DNA from: Caballeronia sordidicola
GTDB lineage: Bacteria; Pseudomonadota; Gammaproteobacteria; Burkholderiales; Burkholderiaceae
DNA length: 64,000 nucleotides
Direction of reading: 5' to 3'
NCBI RefSeq assembly: GCF_000729995.1
Contig: NZ_JNFG01000023.1
Coordinates: 37,994 to 101,993, forward strand
The notes below the pieces were generated by a model. That model was not told where the DNA came from and did no database searches. It saw nothing but the letters and a program-made list of their open reading frames with translations. Of this stretch, positions 18,216 through 27,626 are shown one piece after another. The translations under genes were made by a program, and so were the position numbers. Numbering within the stretch: the first letter of the stretch is position 1; the number at the start of each line of letters is the position of its first letter.

Positions 18216-18712
18216 TCATCCACTGTCGGAATCCGTTGCGACCGAAAGCGCCCGCGCACGGCTTAGCTCGAAGGCCTTTCCGCTGACAACGACCGTCATT
18301 GGCTCTCCTGCATTCAGTGTCACCTCAAGGGTTACCGTGGCACGTATGATCCCGACTCTGAGGTGCCGGCCGCGCCACTGCAGTCCAAAACGAAGGCTCT
18401 GCCATGCGGCCGGAACGTGCGGATCCAGGGCCGAATGGTCAGCGTGCAGCGATAGCCCCGCAAAACCGAGCGCAACGATAAGGCCGTTGCCATTGCAAGG
18501 CGTTTTCCAGACGACGTCTTATTCCATACGCCCAGATCCTGCTCGACATGCTCGGGTAAAAGCCCCGTGTCCGACACTACAAGGGCCACGTTGAGCGTGA
18601 TTTCGCCTTCGCCCCGCTCAAACTCCATCTGAAAGAGTTGCGGGCCGATCGCACGATGGCTGAGGGACGCGAGGTGCATGCTTCGTAGCCGGACCGAGAT
18701 CGTTCGTAGAGA
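18216..18712 (-). pseudogene. remnant of GH65 glycoside phosphorylase/hydrolase
   Basis: Read on the minus strand, one frame ending at TGA 18216-18218 contains GLIVALGFAGLSLHADHSAL, then DPHVPAAWQSLRFGLQWRGR. This is the C-terminal region of GH65 (trehalose, maltose or kojibiose phosphorylase type). Upstream in a different frame (18540-18710), RTISVRLRSMHLASLSHR followed by GEGEITLNVALVVSDTG resembles the N-terminal GH65 domain. About 150 of roughly 750-800 residues survive, joined by a frame change, so the catalytic barrel has been deleted. The C-terminal call is firmer than the N-terminal one. Confidence 0.6.
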
Positions 18713-18730
18713 GTCGCGTCAGTGGTCGCC

Positions 18731-19528
18731 TCACCGCGAAGCACGGTTGCCTTTCGTCCAGTATCCTTCTTTGCTATGGAACGTGTGCAGCGCTGCTTCG
18801 TAGGTACGACTCAGCGGCACCAGATCGTCGTAGTCCGGGCACTTCTTGATCGCTTCACGTGTGAGGCCGGTGACAATGCTGGAGCCGAACCAATCGACAG
18901 AGTCAACCCACTCAGTCGCCAAAAGCACGGTCTTTCCTCCGGGCCACCAGTTTCGAGTGTCGACCGTCACGTAACGAATGACCCATGCTTCATCATCGAA
19001 GATGAAGCCAGACACGTGACCTATGCTCCCGTCTCGCGCCTCGATGTGGTAACCCGTCACAGCCTCGGTACTTCGCAGATGCACATCCTCCGATTGCGCG
19101 TCGTCCTCAAGTTCATCCGGATCGAGTGATGCCGTCTGGATACCCGGGCCGATCTGCATTGAACCGAGCACCGGGAAACCGCCCATTCCCCACGAGTCGC
19201 TCCCGCCCCAGTACTCTGGATAGCCGTAGTAGCGGAGATAGTCCAGCTCACGCTGACGAGACACCGGTTGTTGCGTATTGATACTCGGGCTGTTCTTCAC
19301 CTGCTCGCGCGTCAGATCCACAGACACCGTGCTCGCGCCTGGGTCCGTATGTTTAACGGAATAGGGTGAAATCAATACGCGATGACCATTGAGCCAGTTT
19401 CCCGTATCGACAACGAGATAACGGACACCCCATGCCTCATCATCAAAATAGACTTCGTCGACGCTACCCAATACTCCATCACGTGCAGCGACCGCGCTAC
19501 CCTTAAGACTTTCCATGCTTCTCAACAT
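18731..19528 (-). CDS. PRC-barrel domain protein with two barrels
   Basis: A 265-residue cytoplasmic protein with two PRC-barrel modules. The first (residues about 5-75) has LGSVDEVYFDDEAWGVRYLV and VDTGNWL; the second (about 155-230) has IGHVSGFIFDDEAWVIRYVT and VDTRNWW. Each is followed by a short helix with LTREQVKNSP or LTREAIKKCP. The linker is Gly/Tyr/Trp-rich (LRYYGYPEYWGGSDSWG). PRC barrels occur in RNA-processing and photosynthetic proteins; this double form is common in stress-linked loci of Burkholderia-like bacteria and its function is unknown. Ribosome site GAGGAG lies 8 nt before ATG. The neighbours suggest a low-oxygen or stress context. Confidence 0.85.
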   Translation of the reverse strand: MLRSMESLKGSAVAARDGVLGSVDEVYFDDEAWGVRYLVVDTGNWLNGHRVLISPYSVKHTDPGASTVSVDLTREQVKNSPSINTQQPVSRQRELDYLRYYGYPEYWGGSDSWGMGGFPVLGSMQIGPGIQTASLDPDELEDDAQSEDVHLRSTEAVTGYHIEARDGSIGHVSGFIFDDEAWVIRYVTVDTRNWWPGGKTVLLATEWVDSVDWFGSSIVTGLTREAIKKCPDYDDLVPLSRTYEAALHTFHSKEGYWTKGNRASR

Positions 19529-19691
19529 GCTAAATACTCCTCATATTAGAGCTGGCAACAAGCCTGGCCGCAGGTTGCGGAAACGATCAGAGCAAGCTTC
19601 GCGCGTCCGTGACACTGTTGTAGATCGTCACCGCCGAGCCGTGATGATTTTCAGACAACAGTGCACTTCCAGGGCCGACAAGACACTTTTA

Positions 19692-20126
19692 CTACGTTGT
19701 CTTCTCGAGATGCGGTTGCAGCCAAAGATCGAGCTGCCCCGCAGTCATCGCGCCGCAGTGGCGTTCTATCTCCTGCCCATTCCTGAAAATGACAAGCGAG
19801 GGGACGCATTCAATTCCGTAGCGTTGGGCGAGCGATGCCTCCCTGTCCGTTTCCACTTTCGCAAACAATGCCCGCCCGGCGAGCTTACGAGCGCCAGTGG
19901 AAAAATGGGGCAACATCGCCTTCGATACGTTGCACCATCGGGCCCAGAAATGAATGACGATTGGCAGGTCGGACGCACCAACATACTGATCGAACGTAGC
20001 CGCGGTTAGTGAAATCGGACCACCGACGGACGATCGTTTGTGGGCAGGGATCCGCGCAGGGGTAGCGGCAATCGATTCGGGTGAAAACCCCTTCGAAACC
20101 GGGTCGTTTCCATAAAGCCTGTTCAT
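19692..20126 (-). CDS. thioredoxin-2-like protein lacking the second active-site cysteine
   Basis: A 144-residue thioredoxin fold most like TrxC. The order is PARIPAHKR (the NRVPAxR region), PISLTAATFDQYVGASDLP and HFWARWCNVSKAMLPHF. The active site is WCNVS instead of WCGPC, so only the first cysteine remains, and the N-terminal zinc CxxC pairs of TrxC are gone (RSSVGG). The cis-Pro region reads VPSLVIF. It cannot act as a normal dithiol reductase; a monothiol, glutathionylated or chaperone role is possible. Ribosome site GGAG precedes ATG. An ANR-like box lies about 140 nt upstream. Confidence 0.85.
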   Translation of the reverse strand: MNRLYGNDPVSKGFSPESIAATPARIPAHKRSSVGGPISLTAATFDQYVGASDLPIVIHFWARWCNVSKAMLPHFSTGARKLAGRALFAKVETDREASLAQRYGIECVPSLVIFRNGQEIERHCGAMTAGQLDLWLQPHLEKTT

Positions 20127-20230
20127 ATTCCACTCCGCAGTTCATCCTTACAACGGCCCGCACGTGGTCGCTTGTAATCGGGCAGCGTTTCCGGTTCCTG
20201 GTCCCGGGTCTGTGTAAGTTCGTGTTAACA

Positions 20231-20271
20231 ACAATATCCGCAACACGCGCGTTTGGCTTGCGTCAGATCAA
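20231..20271 (-). promoter_or_regulatory. candidate ANR/FNR-dependent promoter for the thioredoxin-like gene
   Basis: TTGCGTCAGATCAA (20258-20271) is an imperfect FNR box: one half is perfect and the other has two mismatches. On the minus strand the hexamer TATTGT (20236-20231) sits where a -10 is expected for a box centred about 41.5 bp upstream of the start. This places transcription start about 97 nt before the ATG at 20126. Confidence 0.4.
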
Positions 20272-20385
20272 GATCACACGCCGTTGATTTATTCGACCAA
20301 CGAGTTCCCGCAGGCTTAGGACCGCCTTAGCCGGGTCGAATTGACCTGCGTAGCCTCCGGGCGTTTCGCGCTATTACTTCGACAG

Positions 20386-20757
20386 CTATTCCTTGGTGAA
20401 ATTCGATGCCTCGCAGTTGTGCGCGGGCATATTTTTCGACTTGAGCTCGGCCGGCCGCTGGGTGGTGCAGAACGGACAAACGCCACAGGTGTGACCCAAC
20501 CATGGAATACCGACCCGCTCACCCAGCTGCAGGCCTTCGACGTCTGCCCCGAGAGCATCAATGCGTCCAATAATCTCGTGGCCGGGAATGATAGGTACTT
20601 GCGGATGCGCGAGCTCACCGTCGACAACATGAAGGTCCGTGCGACAAACACCGCACGCGCCCACCTTCACGCGAATCTGGTTCGGACCAGGTTCCCGGTC
20701 GGCGAGCTCGGTCCATTCGAGCGCACCGCCGACCTTGTTCAGCACCATTGCATGCAT
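20386..20757 (-). pseudogene. truncated zinc-dependent alcohol dehydrogenase (N-terminal third only)
   Basis: The frame encodes about 123 residues of a medium-chain zinc alcohol dehydrogenase: the catalytic-zinc segment VGACGVCRTDLHVVDGEL, VPIIPGHEIIG, and the start of the structural-zinc loop HTCGVCPFC. It then degenerates (TTQRPAELKSKNMPAHNCE) and stops. The Rossmann domain is missing. A GGYA tetrapeptide, as expected just after the lost cysteines, appears downstream in frame after three stops, showing decay by small deletions. ATG 20757 follows GGAGAGAG. It lies 60 nt upstream of nothing useful and just 3' of intact adhP, so redundancy may explain its loss. Confidence 0.75.
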
Positions 20758-20846
20758 CGCTCTCTCCGTTTTCATGACCTTGAGCAACGTGGCCCGCTTC
20801 CCTGTTTGACGGCTATTTAAATCCTGAGCCTGGCAATGCCCAGCAC

Positions 20847-21881
20847 TTAATGATTGGTGAACTCCAGCACCACGCGCGAAGGAACGTCGCCATGGGCCAG
20901 CCGATGGAACACGTCGTTGATCGCCGATAGCGGCTGCAACTCAATATCCGCCTTCACTTTCCCGTCGGCAGCAAAGGCAAGTGTTTCGGCCATGTCGCGG
21001 CGATTACCGACGAACGAGCCCTTGATCGTGATGCAGTTGGCCACCACGTCGAACAACGGAGTCGGGAATTCGCCCGGCGGCAACCCCACCAAAACGCAGG
21101 TTCCGTGCTTGCGGGTCATGCCTACACCCTGCTTGAACGCCCCTAGCGATGGTGCGGTAATCAGCACACCATGAGCGCCGCCACCGGTGGCCTTCTTGAC
21201 GGCGGCGATCGGATCTTCGTCCCGGGCGTTGACCATTACGTCCGCGCCCAGACGTTTAGCGTGGGCGAGCTTGCCCTCGTCGATGTCGACCGCACAAACG
21301 TGCAGACCCATGGCCTTGGCGTACTGGATACCCAAATGTCCCAAGCCTCCGACGCCCGAAATGACGACCCATTCGCCCGGGCGGGCCTGCGTTTCCTTGA
21401 TGCCCTTGTAAGACGTGATGCCGGCGCAGATAAGCGGAGCTGCATCCCGGGCGGCCAGATGCGCCGGGATGTGCGCTACGTAGTTGGGGTCCGCGAGGAT
21501 GTACTCGGCGAAGCCACCGTTTTTCGTGTAGCCGCCGAACTGAGCTTGCGCACACACGGGTTCACGCGCCGCGAGGCAATATTCGCAATGTCCACATGCC
21601 GAATAAAGCCAGGGCACACCAACACGGTCCCCTTCTTTCACGGCCGTGACACCCGCGCCGATGGCGGTGACTATGCCGATACCCTCATGGCCCGGGATGA
21701 ACGGCAACGTGGGCTTCAAAGGCCAGTCGCCGTTCGCCGCATGCAGATCGGTATGACAGACGCCACAGGCCTCGGTCTTGACCAGTATCTGCCCAGTACC
21801 GGGCGTTGGAATGTCGACTTCCTTCAACACCAGTGGCTTGCCGAACGCTTCGACAACAGCCGCCTGCATTTTGCTTTTCAT
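20847..21881 (-). CDS. adhP: alcohol dehydrogenase AdhP (zinc-dependent, medium chain)
   Basis: An NAD-dependent ethanol/aldehyde-interconverting enzyme, 344 residues. Catalytic-zinc ligands are Cys in ACGVCHTDLH, His/Glu in FIPGHEGIG, and Cys in LICAGITSYKG. The structural zinc site has the full set of four (ACGHCEYC, then C in REPVCAQ). The NAD site is GVGGLGHLGIQYAKAMG with Asp in AVDIDEGK. The length is typical of AdhP. ATG 21881 has GAGG 9 nt upstream; a second ATG four codons in is possible. The position next to the arc operon suggests fermentative metabolism under low oxygen, though no perfect FNR box was found directly upstream. Confidence 0.95.
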   Translation of the reverse strand: MKSKMQAAVVEAFGKPLVLKEVDIPTPGTGQILVKTEACGVCHTDLHAANGDWPLKPTLPFIPGHEGIGIVTAIGAGVTAVKEGDRVGVPWLYSACGHCEYCLAAREPVCAQAQFGGYTKNGGFAEYILADPNYVAHIPAHLAARDAAPLICAGITSYKGIKETQARPGEWVVISGVGGLGHLGIQYAKAMGLHVCAVDIDEGKLAHAKRLGADVMVNARDEDPIAAVKKATGGGAHGVLITAPSLGAFKQGVGMTRKHGTCVLVGLPPGEFPTPLFDVVANCITIKGSFVGNRRDMAETLAFAADGKVKADIELQPLSAINDVFHRLAHGDVPSRVVLEFTNH

Positions 21882-22008
21882 GATTTTCGCCTCAGTTGAA
21901 ACGTGTCTGGCGCTTTACGCCACTGCAGGCAAAGTCAGCCTCTGACCGCCTCGATTGTCTTGATGAGCACCGTCTGCGCATCGCCGTAGACCATGTCGCA
22001 GTTATCCC

Positions 22009-22938
22009 TCAAGACGGCTGCGTAGCTACCGCCTCTTCAATGCCGGTCGCCGTGGCATCGATCGATGTCCCGGCTTGGCCGGCGATCATTGCCTCGATGT
22101 CGCTCAACGCACCGATGACCGCCCGGCGACCCGTGCGGCTCGCAAAGTCGCAAGCTGCTTCCACCTTTGGCGCCATGGATCCAGCCGGGAACGCCAGCTC
22201 GCCAAGCGCTGCCGGATTTGCTCGCGCGACCAAGCGCGACGACGGCTTGCCCCAGTCGAGATAAACCCCTTGCACGTCAGTCGCGATTACAAACAAATCC
22301 GCCTTGAGTTCAGCCGCGAGCATCGCTGCGCTGCGGTCCTTGTCGACCACTGCCTCCACACCGCGATGCTGCCCTTGTGCGTCAGCGACTACCGGAATCC
22401 CGCCGCCCCCGGCGCAGATCACCACACAATTGTGTTCCAGCAACCAGCGCACAGGCTCTATCTCGAGCATGCGCACCGGCTTTGGACTCGGTACGACACG
22501 CTGTAACTTGTCGCCTTGTGCAGCCACGGTCCAGCCTTTTCCCTGCGATGCCACCGCCGCTTCGGCGACCGTGTACCTGGACCCGATCGGTTTGTCGGGG
22601 TGTTCGAAAGCCGGATCGGACGCGCTCACTTCAACCATGCTCAGCAAGCTCACGCAAGCCCGTCCTGCAGGCAGCAGGTTGCGCATTTCCTGCTCGATCA
22701 TGTAACCGATCATGCCTTCCGTTTCCGCGTCGAGGACATCCAGCGGGAAGCTGCCCGCCTGCAGCGCGAGCATGCCAACCTGCGGTCCGTTGCCATGCAC
22801 GATCACGAGATCGTTGCCGGCCGCTGCCTTCGCGAGTTGTGCGGCAGCGATCCGGACGTTGTTGCGCTGTACTTCGGCGCTGACCGCCTCACCGTGCTTG
22901 AGCAACGCGTTACCGCCCAATGCGATTACCATCAGCAT
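22009..22938 (-). CDS. arcC: carbamate kinase
   Basis: The last step of the arginine deiminase pathway: carbamoyl phosphate + ADP to ATP + CO2 + NH3. The product has 309 residues of the amino-acid kinase fold, with VIALGGNALL at the N-terminus, VIVHGNGPQVGML, ICAGGGGIPVV and DKDRSAAMLA, all in family order, and SMAPKVEAACDF near the C-terminus. ATG 22938 is chosen because AGGAG lies 5 nt upstream; the open frame extends farther back into arcB. The gap to arcB is 10 nt, so it is the last gene of the operon. Confidence 0.95.
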   Translation of the reverse strand: MLMVIALGGNALLKHGEAVSAEVQRNNVRIAAAQLAKAAAGNDLVIVHGNGPQVGMLALQAGSFPLDVLDAETEGMIGYMIEQEMRNLLPAGRACVSLLSMVEVSASDPAFEHPDKPIGSRYTVAEAAVASQGKGWTVAAQGDKLQRVVPSPKPVRMLEIEPVRWLLEHNCVVICAGGGGIPVVADAQGQHRGVEAVVDKDRSAAMLAAELKADLFVIATDVQGVYLDWGKPSSRLVARANPAALGELAFPAGSMAPKVEAACDFASRTGRRAVIGALSDIEAMIAGQAGTSIDATATGIEEAVATQPS

Positions 22939-22948
22939 TGCGTTCTCC

Positions 22949-23950
22949 TCACTCGGCCAGCGTAGCGACGAGAATAGCCTTGATCGTGTGGAGGCGGTTT
23001 TCTGCCTGCTCGAAAACAATCGACGCGTCCGACTCGAATACGTCGTCTGTCACTTCTACGCCATTCAGCAAGCCATATTTCTCGCCGATCTGCTTGCCGA
23101 TCTCCGTCTTGGTGTCGTGAAGCGCGGGCAGGCAATGCATGAACTTCACGCGCGGATTGCCGCTGGCCGCAAGCAAGGACGCATTCACCTGGAAGGGCAG
23201 CAACTCCTCGATCCGTTCGCCCCATTTTTCAAACGGCTCACCCATCGATACCCAGACGTCGGTATAAATGAAATCGACCCCCTTCACCGCTTCCGCCGGT
23301 GTTTCCGTTAGCGTCAAACGACCTCCGCTAGCGGCCGCGAACGTGCGGCACTGCGCGATCAGGTCGTCGTGCGGCCACAAGCGGCGCGGCGCACACAGGC
23401 GTACGTCCATGCCGAGCTTCGTGCCCACGATCATCAACGAATTGCCCGTGTTGTTATGGGCATCGCCTATATAGCAGTAGCTGATTTCGTGGATCGGCTT
23501 GTCGCTGAATTCGTGCATGGTCAGCACGTCGGCGAGCATCTGGGTCGGGTGGAACTCATCAGTGAGCCCGTTGTACACGGGTACCCCTGCGTACTTGGCG
23601 AGTTCATCCACAATCTCCTGACCATACCCCCGGTATTCGATCGCATCGTACATGCGGCCAAGCACGCGCGCGGTATCTTTCATCGACTCCTTGTGACCGA
23701 TCTGGGACGCGCCCGGATCGATATAGGTGACATGAGCGCCCTGATCATGAGCCGCGACTTCGAATGCGCAACGCGTACGGGTCGAGGTCTTTTCGAAGAT
23801 CAGTGCAATGTTCTTGCCCACCAGACGCGCGATTTCCGTGCCGGCATATTTCGCGCGTTTAAGATCCCGCGACAGATCCAGCAGATAGCGAATCTGACGC
23901 GGCGTGTATTCGATCAGCGTCAGGAAACTGCGGTTATGTACATTGAACAC
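22949..23950 (-). CDS. arcB: ornithine carbamoyltransferase, catabolic
   Basis: Phosphorolysis of citrulline to ornithine and carbamoyl phosphate. The 333-residue enzyme has the carbamoyl-phosphate loop STRTR near 55, HPTQ near 134 and the ornithine-site HCLPA near 270. The AHDQGAHVTYID, KESMKDTARVLGRMYD and length features match the catabolic ArcB/OTC branch rather than the shorter ArgF form typical of anabolic enzymes. It lies 42 nt after arcA and 10 nt before arcC. The anabolic role cannot be excluded, but the operon makes catabolism by far the likelier. Confidence 0.95.
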   Translation of the reverse strand: MFNVHNRSFLTLIEYTPRQIRYLLDLSRDLKRAKYAGTEIARLVGKNIALIFEKTSTRTRCAFEVAAHDQGAHVTYIDPGASQIGHKESMKDTARVLGRMYDAIEYRGYGQEIVDELAKYAGVPVYNGLTDEFHPTQMLADVLTMHEFSDKPIHEISYCYIGDAHNNTGNSLMIVGTKLGMDVRLCAPRRLWPHDDLIAQCRTFAAASGGRLTLTETPAEAVKGVDFIYTDVWVSMGEPFEKWGERIEELLPFQVNASLLAASGNPRVKFMHCLPALHDTKTEIGKQIGEKYGLLNGVEVTDDVFESDASIVFEQAENRLHTIKAILVATLAE

Positions 23951-23992
23951 GATGAGATCCGGTTGAGAATGGATGAAAGGCGGGTGAGTGAT

Positions 23993-25216
23993 TCAGGCGT
24001 CGATCGCGTCGCGCTCGATCGGGCAACTGAGGCAATGCGTGCCACCACGTCCGCGTCCGAGTTCACCGCCCGGGATCTCGATGACCTCCACGCCCGCCTG
24101 CCGCATCTTGCGATTGGTGTAAGTGTTGCGGTCATACGCGACCACCACGCGCCGGTCGAGTGCCAGCACGTTGTTGCCGTCGTCCCATTGTTCACGCTGC
24201 GTTTCATACGCATCGCCGCCGGTTGTCAGAATGCGCAGTGAACCCACCCCGAGGGCATTGCTCACCACCGTCAGGAACTTGGCGTGATGGCGCTCATAGT
24301 GGATTTCGCCGGGTGCATCACCTGGATACAGGCTGGTGCAGCGGATCTCATCGGCGACCTCGGGATAGATGCTGACGAAGTCGATATCGAGAAATGAGAA
24401 CACCGTGTCCAGGTGCATCGAAGCGCGACGCTTCGGGAACTCGCACGCGATCACCCGCTTGGCGCCGCCGCCCGCGAACAGATGCCGCGCAACCTGCGTG
24501 ACCGCTTGCGGACTCGAGCGCTCGCCCATGCCGATCAGCACCACGCCGTTGCCAATGGACATGACGTCACCACCTTCCATTGTCTCCACGCCGAAGTTGC
24601 GATCGGGGTCGCCCCACCATGTATTCACCTGGCCGGCGAAGCGGGGATGAAAGCGGTACACAGCGGCGACCAGCAATGCTTCCTTGCGGCGCGCCGGCCA
24701 ATACATGGGGTGAACCGTGACACCGCCGTAGATCCACGCGCTGGTGTCGCGCTGGAAGATCAGGTTCACGAGCGGCTGGATCACAAAGTCCGATTGCTCC
24801 AGATAGCCGCCAAAAAGGCCGCGGGCGTCGAAGGGCATTTCGGCCTTTGCCACGCCGCCGACCAGCACCTCGGCCAGTTGTGCGGCCGGCATCTGTTCGA
24901 GCCACGCGCGCAACTCTTTCAGCATCCCGGTGCCGACCTCTTCCTCGACAATACGTCGATCGAGAATCCAGTCACGCGCGATCGGGTCGCCGCATATTGC
25001 TGCAAGCAGATCGTGAAACTCCAGTACCTCGATACCCCGCTCGCGCATTACTCTCGTGAAAACATCGTGGTCTTCCATCGCCTTGTCGACCCAGATGACA
25101 TCGTCGAATAAAAGGGCTGCCGCGTTGGCGGGAGTCAGCCGCCGGTGTGCAAGACCGGGACGGCAGACCATCACCGTGCGCAGCTTGCCCGCTTCCGAAT
25201 GAACGCCCAGAGCCAT
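23993..25216 (-). CDS. arcA: arginine deiminase
   Basis: Hydrolyses arginine to citrulline and ammonia. The product has 407 residues, the standard length. Active-site regions are visible: FDDVIWVDKAMEDHD, EGGDVMSIG, MHLDTVFS and the nucleophile Cys in GGTHCLSCP near residue 395. Gln/Arg/Asp-rich loops match the guanidino-modifying enzyme fold. The gap to the upstream decarboxylase is 30 nt, and the gap to arcB is 42 nt. Control is expected from the ANR-type promoter before arcD. Confidence 0.96.
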   Translation of the reverse strand: MALGVHSEAGKLRTVMVCRPGLAHRRLTPANAAALLFDDVIWVDKAMEDHDVFTRVMRERGIEVLEFHDLLAAICGDPIARDWILDRRIVEEEVGTGMLKELRAWLEQMPAAQLAEVLVGGVAKAEMPFDARGLFGGYLEQSDFVIQPLVNLIFQRDTSAWIYGGVTVHPMYWPARRKEALLVAAVYRFHPRFAGQVNTWWGDPDRNFGVETMEGGDVMSIGNGVVLIGMGERSSPQAVTQVARHLFAGGGAKRVIACEFPKRRASMHLDTVFSFLDIDFVSIYPEVADEIRCTSLYPGDAPGEIHYERHHAKFLTVVSNALGVGSLRILTTGGDAYETQREQWDDGNNVLALDRRVVVAYDRNTYTNRKMRQAGVEVIEIPGGELGRGRGGTHCLSCPIERDAIDA

Positions 25217-25246
25217 CAGTGATTCCCCCTCATGTCTTCACGCTCT

Positions 25247-27583
25247 TCATGAATTGACGACGTAGGTATAAAGCCGCACGCTGCCGTCGGTCTCCTTCTT
25301 GCGATAAATTCCCTGGATCTCGTTTTCGAAACCAGGGAACCGGTTCCCGCCTTCCTCGAACATCCGGAAGTAATCGAGCGTCGGCATCGCGCGCTCGGTG
25401 TAGCGCTCGCCGGACACCACCACCGCGATGCCCGGCGGATAGACAAGGCCGAGCGTTGCCGCGATTCGCCCCTCGATCTGGTCGATCGGCAACAACTCCA
25501 CGTTGTTGCGCACGAGTTCGTGCATGGCGGCTTGCGGGGTCATCGCCATTTCGGGAAAGTGCGCTGCGCGGAACTGCTCGCGTTGCAGACGGCTCGCATT
25601 GCGCTCACGATAGAACGCATGCATGTCGGCGCAAAGATCGCGCAGGCCGATTCCCGCATAACGCTGGCTATGTGCGGCGACGAAGGTCGGGATGACATCG
25701 TCGAGAAGCGCGTTATCGTCATGCAATTGCTTGAAGCGCACCATTGCCGAAAGCAGCGTGCCGGCCTTGCTCGACTCCAGCCCAGGGGTCAGCAGGAACA
25801 GGATGCTGTTGAGGTCATTCTTCTCGGGCACGATGCGCCGTTCGCGCAGGAACTCGGCGAGCACCGCCGCCGGAACGCCGTGCTCCGCGTATTCGCCGGT
25901 GCTTCGATCGAACCCGGGTGTGATGAGCGTCAGCTTGTTCGGGTCCGTCATTGCATAGCCCGGAGCAAGGTGGCCGAAGCCATGCCATTTCGCGTCCGGC
26001 ACAAGCTCCCAATAACGCGGGTCGCTCGCGAGTTCGTCCGTCGACAGGTCTTCCCAGCGTTGCATGCCGCTCGCGGCCGCAACCTTGTCCGGGACGAACG
26101 GATCGAAGAACCAGCGGCGTGCGGGGTCCGTCTCCGTCGCTTCGTAGTCGTGTTTCAGCGCACGGATCTTCTTGCGCATCTCGATCCCGAGCTTGATCGT
26201 GTCGTCCCACAGCACTTCGCCGGAGCGGCCCTTCATCATTTGCGCGCCCACATCGAGCGAGGCGAACAACGGATAGAACGGTGACGTGGACGAGTGCTGC
26301 ATGAAAGTCTCGTTGAAGCGCCGGTGACTGACCTGGCGACGCTGGCCGTCCAGGTGCGCGTCCTTCACGTGGATCTGCGACGCCTGCGAGAAGCCAGCAA
26401 GCTGCTTGTGCGTCGACTGCGTGGCAAGAATGCCGGGCGCGTTGGCATCCAGTCCCTCGATGCCCATCGCGAAACGTCCCTTGAACAACGGATGGAACTT
26501 CATGAAGCCGGCCCAGGCTTCGTCGAAGAGAATGTATTCGCACAGATGCCCGATCTTCTCGATCAGCATTTGCGCGCTGTAGATCGTGCCGTCGTAGGTA
26601 CATTGCTCGATCACCGCAACACGAAACGGCCGCTCGCGCTGCCACGCGTTGGAATCGGTTACGAGCTTGTTGTAACGAATGCCGTCGCGGATGCGGTCCT
26701 CGTCGAGCGCGTCGAAATCGATCGGGCCGATCATCCCGTGCGCATTGCGTTGCGTCTGCAAATAGACGGGGATGCCCCCGCCGAGCAGCAGCGCGCCGTG
26801 ATGTGCCGCCTTGTGGTTGTTGCGATCGAAGAGCACCAGGTCCCCCGGTGTCACGAGCGCGGTCAATGCAATCTTGTTGGACGTGGACGTACCGTTCAGC
26901 ACGAAGTAAGTCCGCTGCGCGCCGAAGATCCGCGCCGCCGCTTTTTGCGCAGCGAGCGCCGGGCCTTCATGAACCAGCAGGTCCCCCAGTTCGACGACAG
27001 AGTTATCCAGGTCGTTACGGAACACCGCTTCGCCCAGATGCTTGACGAACGCGCGGCCGATCGGACTCTTCTGGTAAAACACGCCACCGTTGTGGCCCGG
27101 ACAGGTCCACATCTGGTTCGCCTGCTCCGCGTAGTCGACCATCGCGCCGAAGAACGGCGTCTTGAGCGAGTCCGCGTACGTCCGTAAATGACTCACCAGA
27201 TTGCGGGCAACGAACTCCGGCGTATCTTCTTCGATGAACACATAACCCGTCACATGCCCCAGCACCGCAACCGGAATTTCCGCGAGCAGATGGCGCTCGA
27301 CGAGAATGAAGATGGGTACGTCGAGACCCCGCTCTCGCACAAAGCGCACGAAAGCCTCAACGTCTGTCTCGGACTCGGTCAGCGACCATTCCACGATCAC
27401 GCAACCGACCGCCGCCTCGCTGCGGATCGCAGAGGACGCTTCTGCCACCGTGACCGCGACGGTGGTGGCATACCCCATGCGTTCGAGTTCATCGACGAGA
27501 CGCTGAAAGCGCGACGAAGGCAACGCGGGCGGCAAGGGCAACGCACAGCAAAACAGGAAGCCGAACATCTGGTCATACAGCAT
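25247..27583 (-). CDS. Orn/Lys/Arg decarboxylase (ornithine decarboxylase-like, PLP)
   Basis: A 778-residue fold-type-I PLP decarboxylase with an N-terminal wing domain (residues about 1-150, response-regulator-like). The PLP lysine is in STHKQLAGFSQASQIH near 393. Comparing from memory with the Escherichia coli enzymes, segments such as NDLDNSVVELGDLLVHEGPA, DLVLFDRNNHKAAHH and RPFRVAVIEQCTYDGTIY follow SpeC/SpeF ornithine decarboxylases more closely than AdiA or LdcC. Ornithine to putrescine is therefore the best guess; arginine cannot be excluded. It sits between arcD and arcA, 43 nt after arcD, with AGGA before the ATG. Decarboxylation consumes a proton and would draw on ornithine from the deiminase pathway. 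Confidence 0.9.
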   Translation of the reverse strand: MLYDQMFGFLFCCALPLPPALPSSRFQRLVDELERMGYATTVAVTVAEASSAIRSEAAVGCVIVEWSLTESETDVEAFVRFVRERGLDVPIFILVERHLLAEIPVAVLGHVTGYVFIEEDTPEFVARNLVSHLRTYADSLKTPFFGAMVDYAEQANQMWTCPGHNGGVFYQKSPIGRAFVKHLGEAVFRNDLDNSVVELGDLLVHEGPALAAQKAAARIFGAQRTYFVLNGTSTSNKIALTALVTPGDLVLFDRNNHKAAHHGALLLGGGIPVYLQTQRNAHGMIGPIDFDALDEDRIRDGIRYNKLVTDSNAWQRERPFRVAVIEQCTYDGTIYSAQMLIEKIGHLCEYILFDEAWAGFMKFHPLFKGRFAMGIEGLDANAPGILATQSTHKQLAGFSQASQIHVKDAHLDGQRRQVSHRRFNETFMQHSSTSPFYPLFASLDVGAQMMKGRSGEVLWDDTIKLGIEMRKKIRALKHDYEATETDPARRWFFDPFVPDKVAAASGMQRWEDLSTDELASDPRYWELVPDAKWHGFGHLAPGYAMTDPNKLTLITPGFDRSTGEYAEHGVPAAVLAEFLRERRIVPEKNDLNSILFLLTPGLESSKAGTLLSAMVRFKQLHDDNALLDDVIPTFVAAHSQRYAGIGLRDLCADMHAFYRERNASRLQREQFRAAHFPEMAMTPQAAMHELVRNNVELLPIDQIEGRIAATLGLVYPPGIAVVVSGERYTERAMPTLDYFRMFEEGGNRFPGFENEIQGIYRKKETDGSVRLYTYVVNS

Positions 27584-27626
27584 CTTGATCCTCGTATTGG
27601 AAATACGTATTAAGTCACTCCCGAGC

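Noticed and set aside
18199..18594. A + strand frame of 131 codons
   Set aside because: It is antisense to the GH65 remnant, whose conserved words lie on the minus strand; the + frame has no recognisable features.
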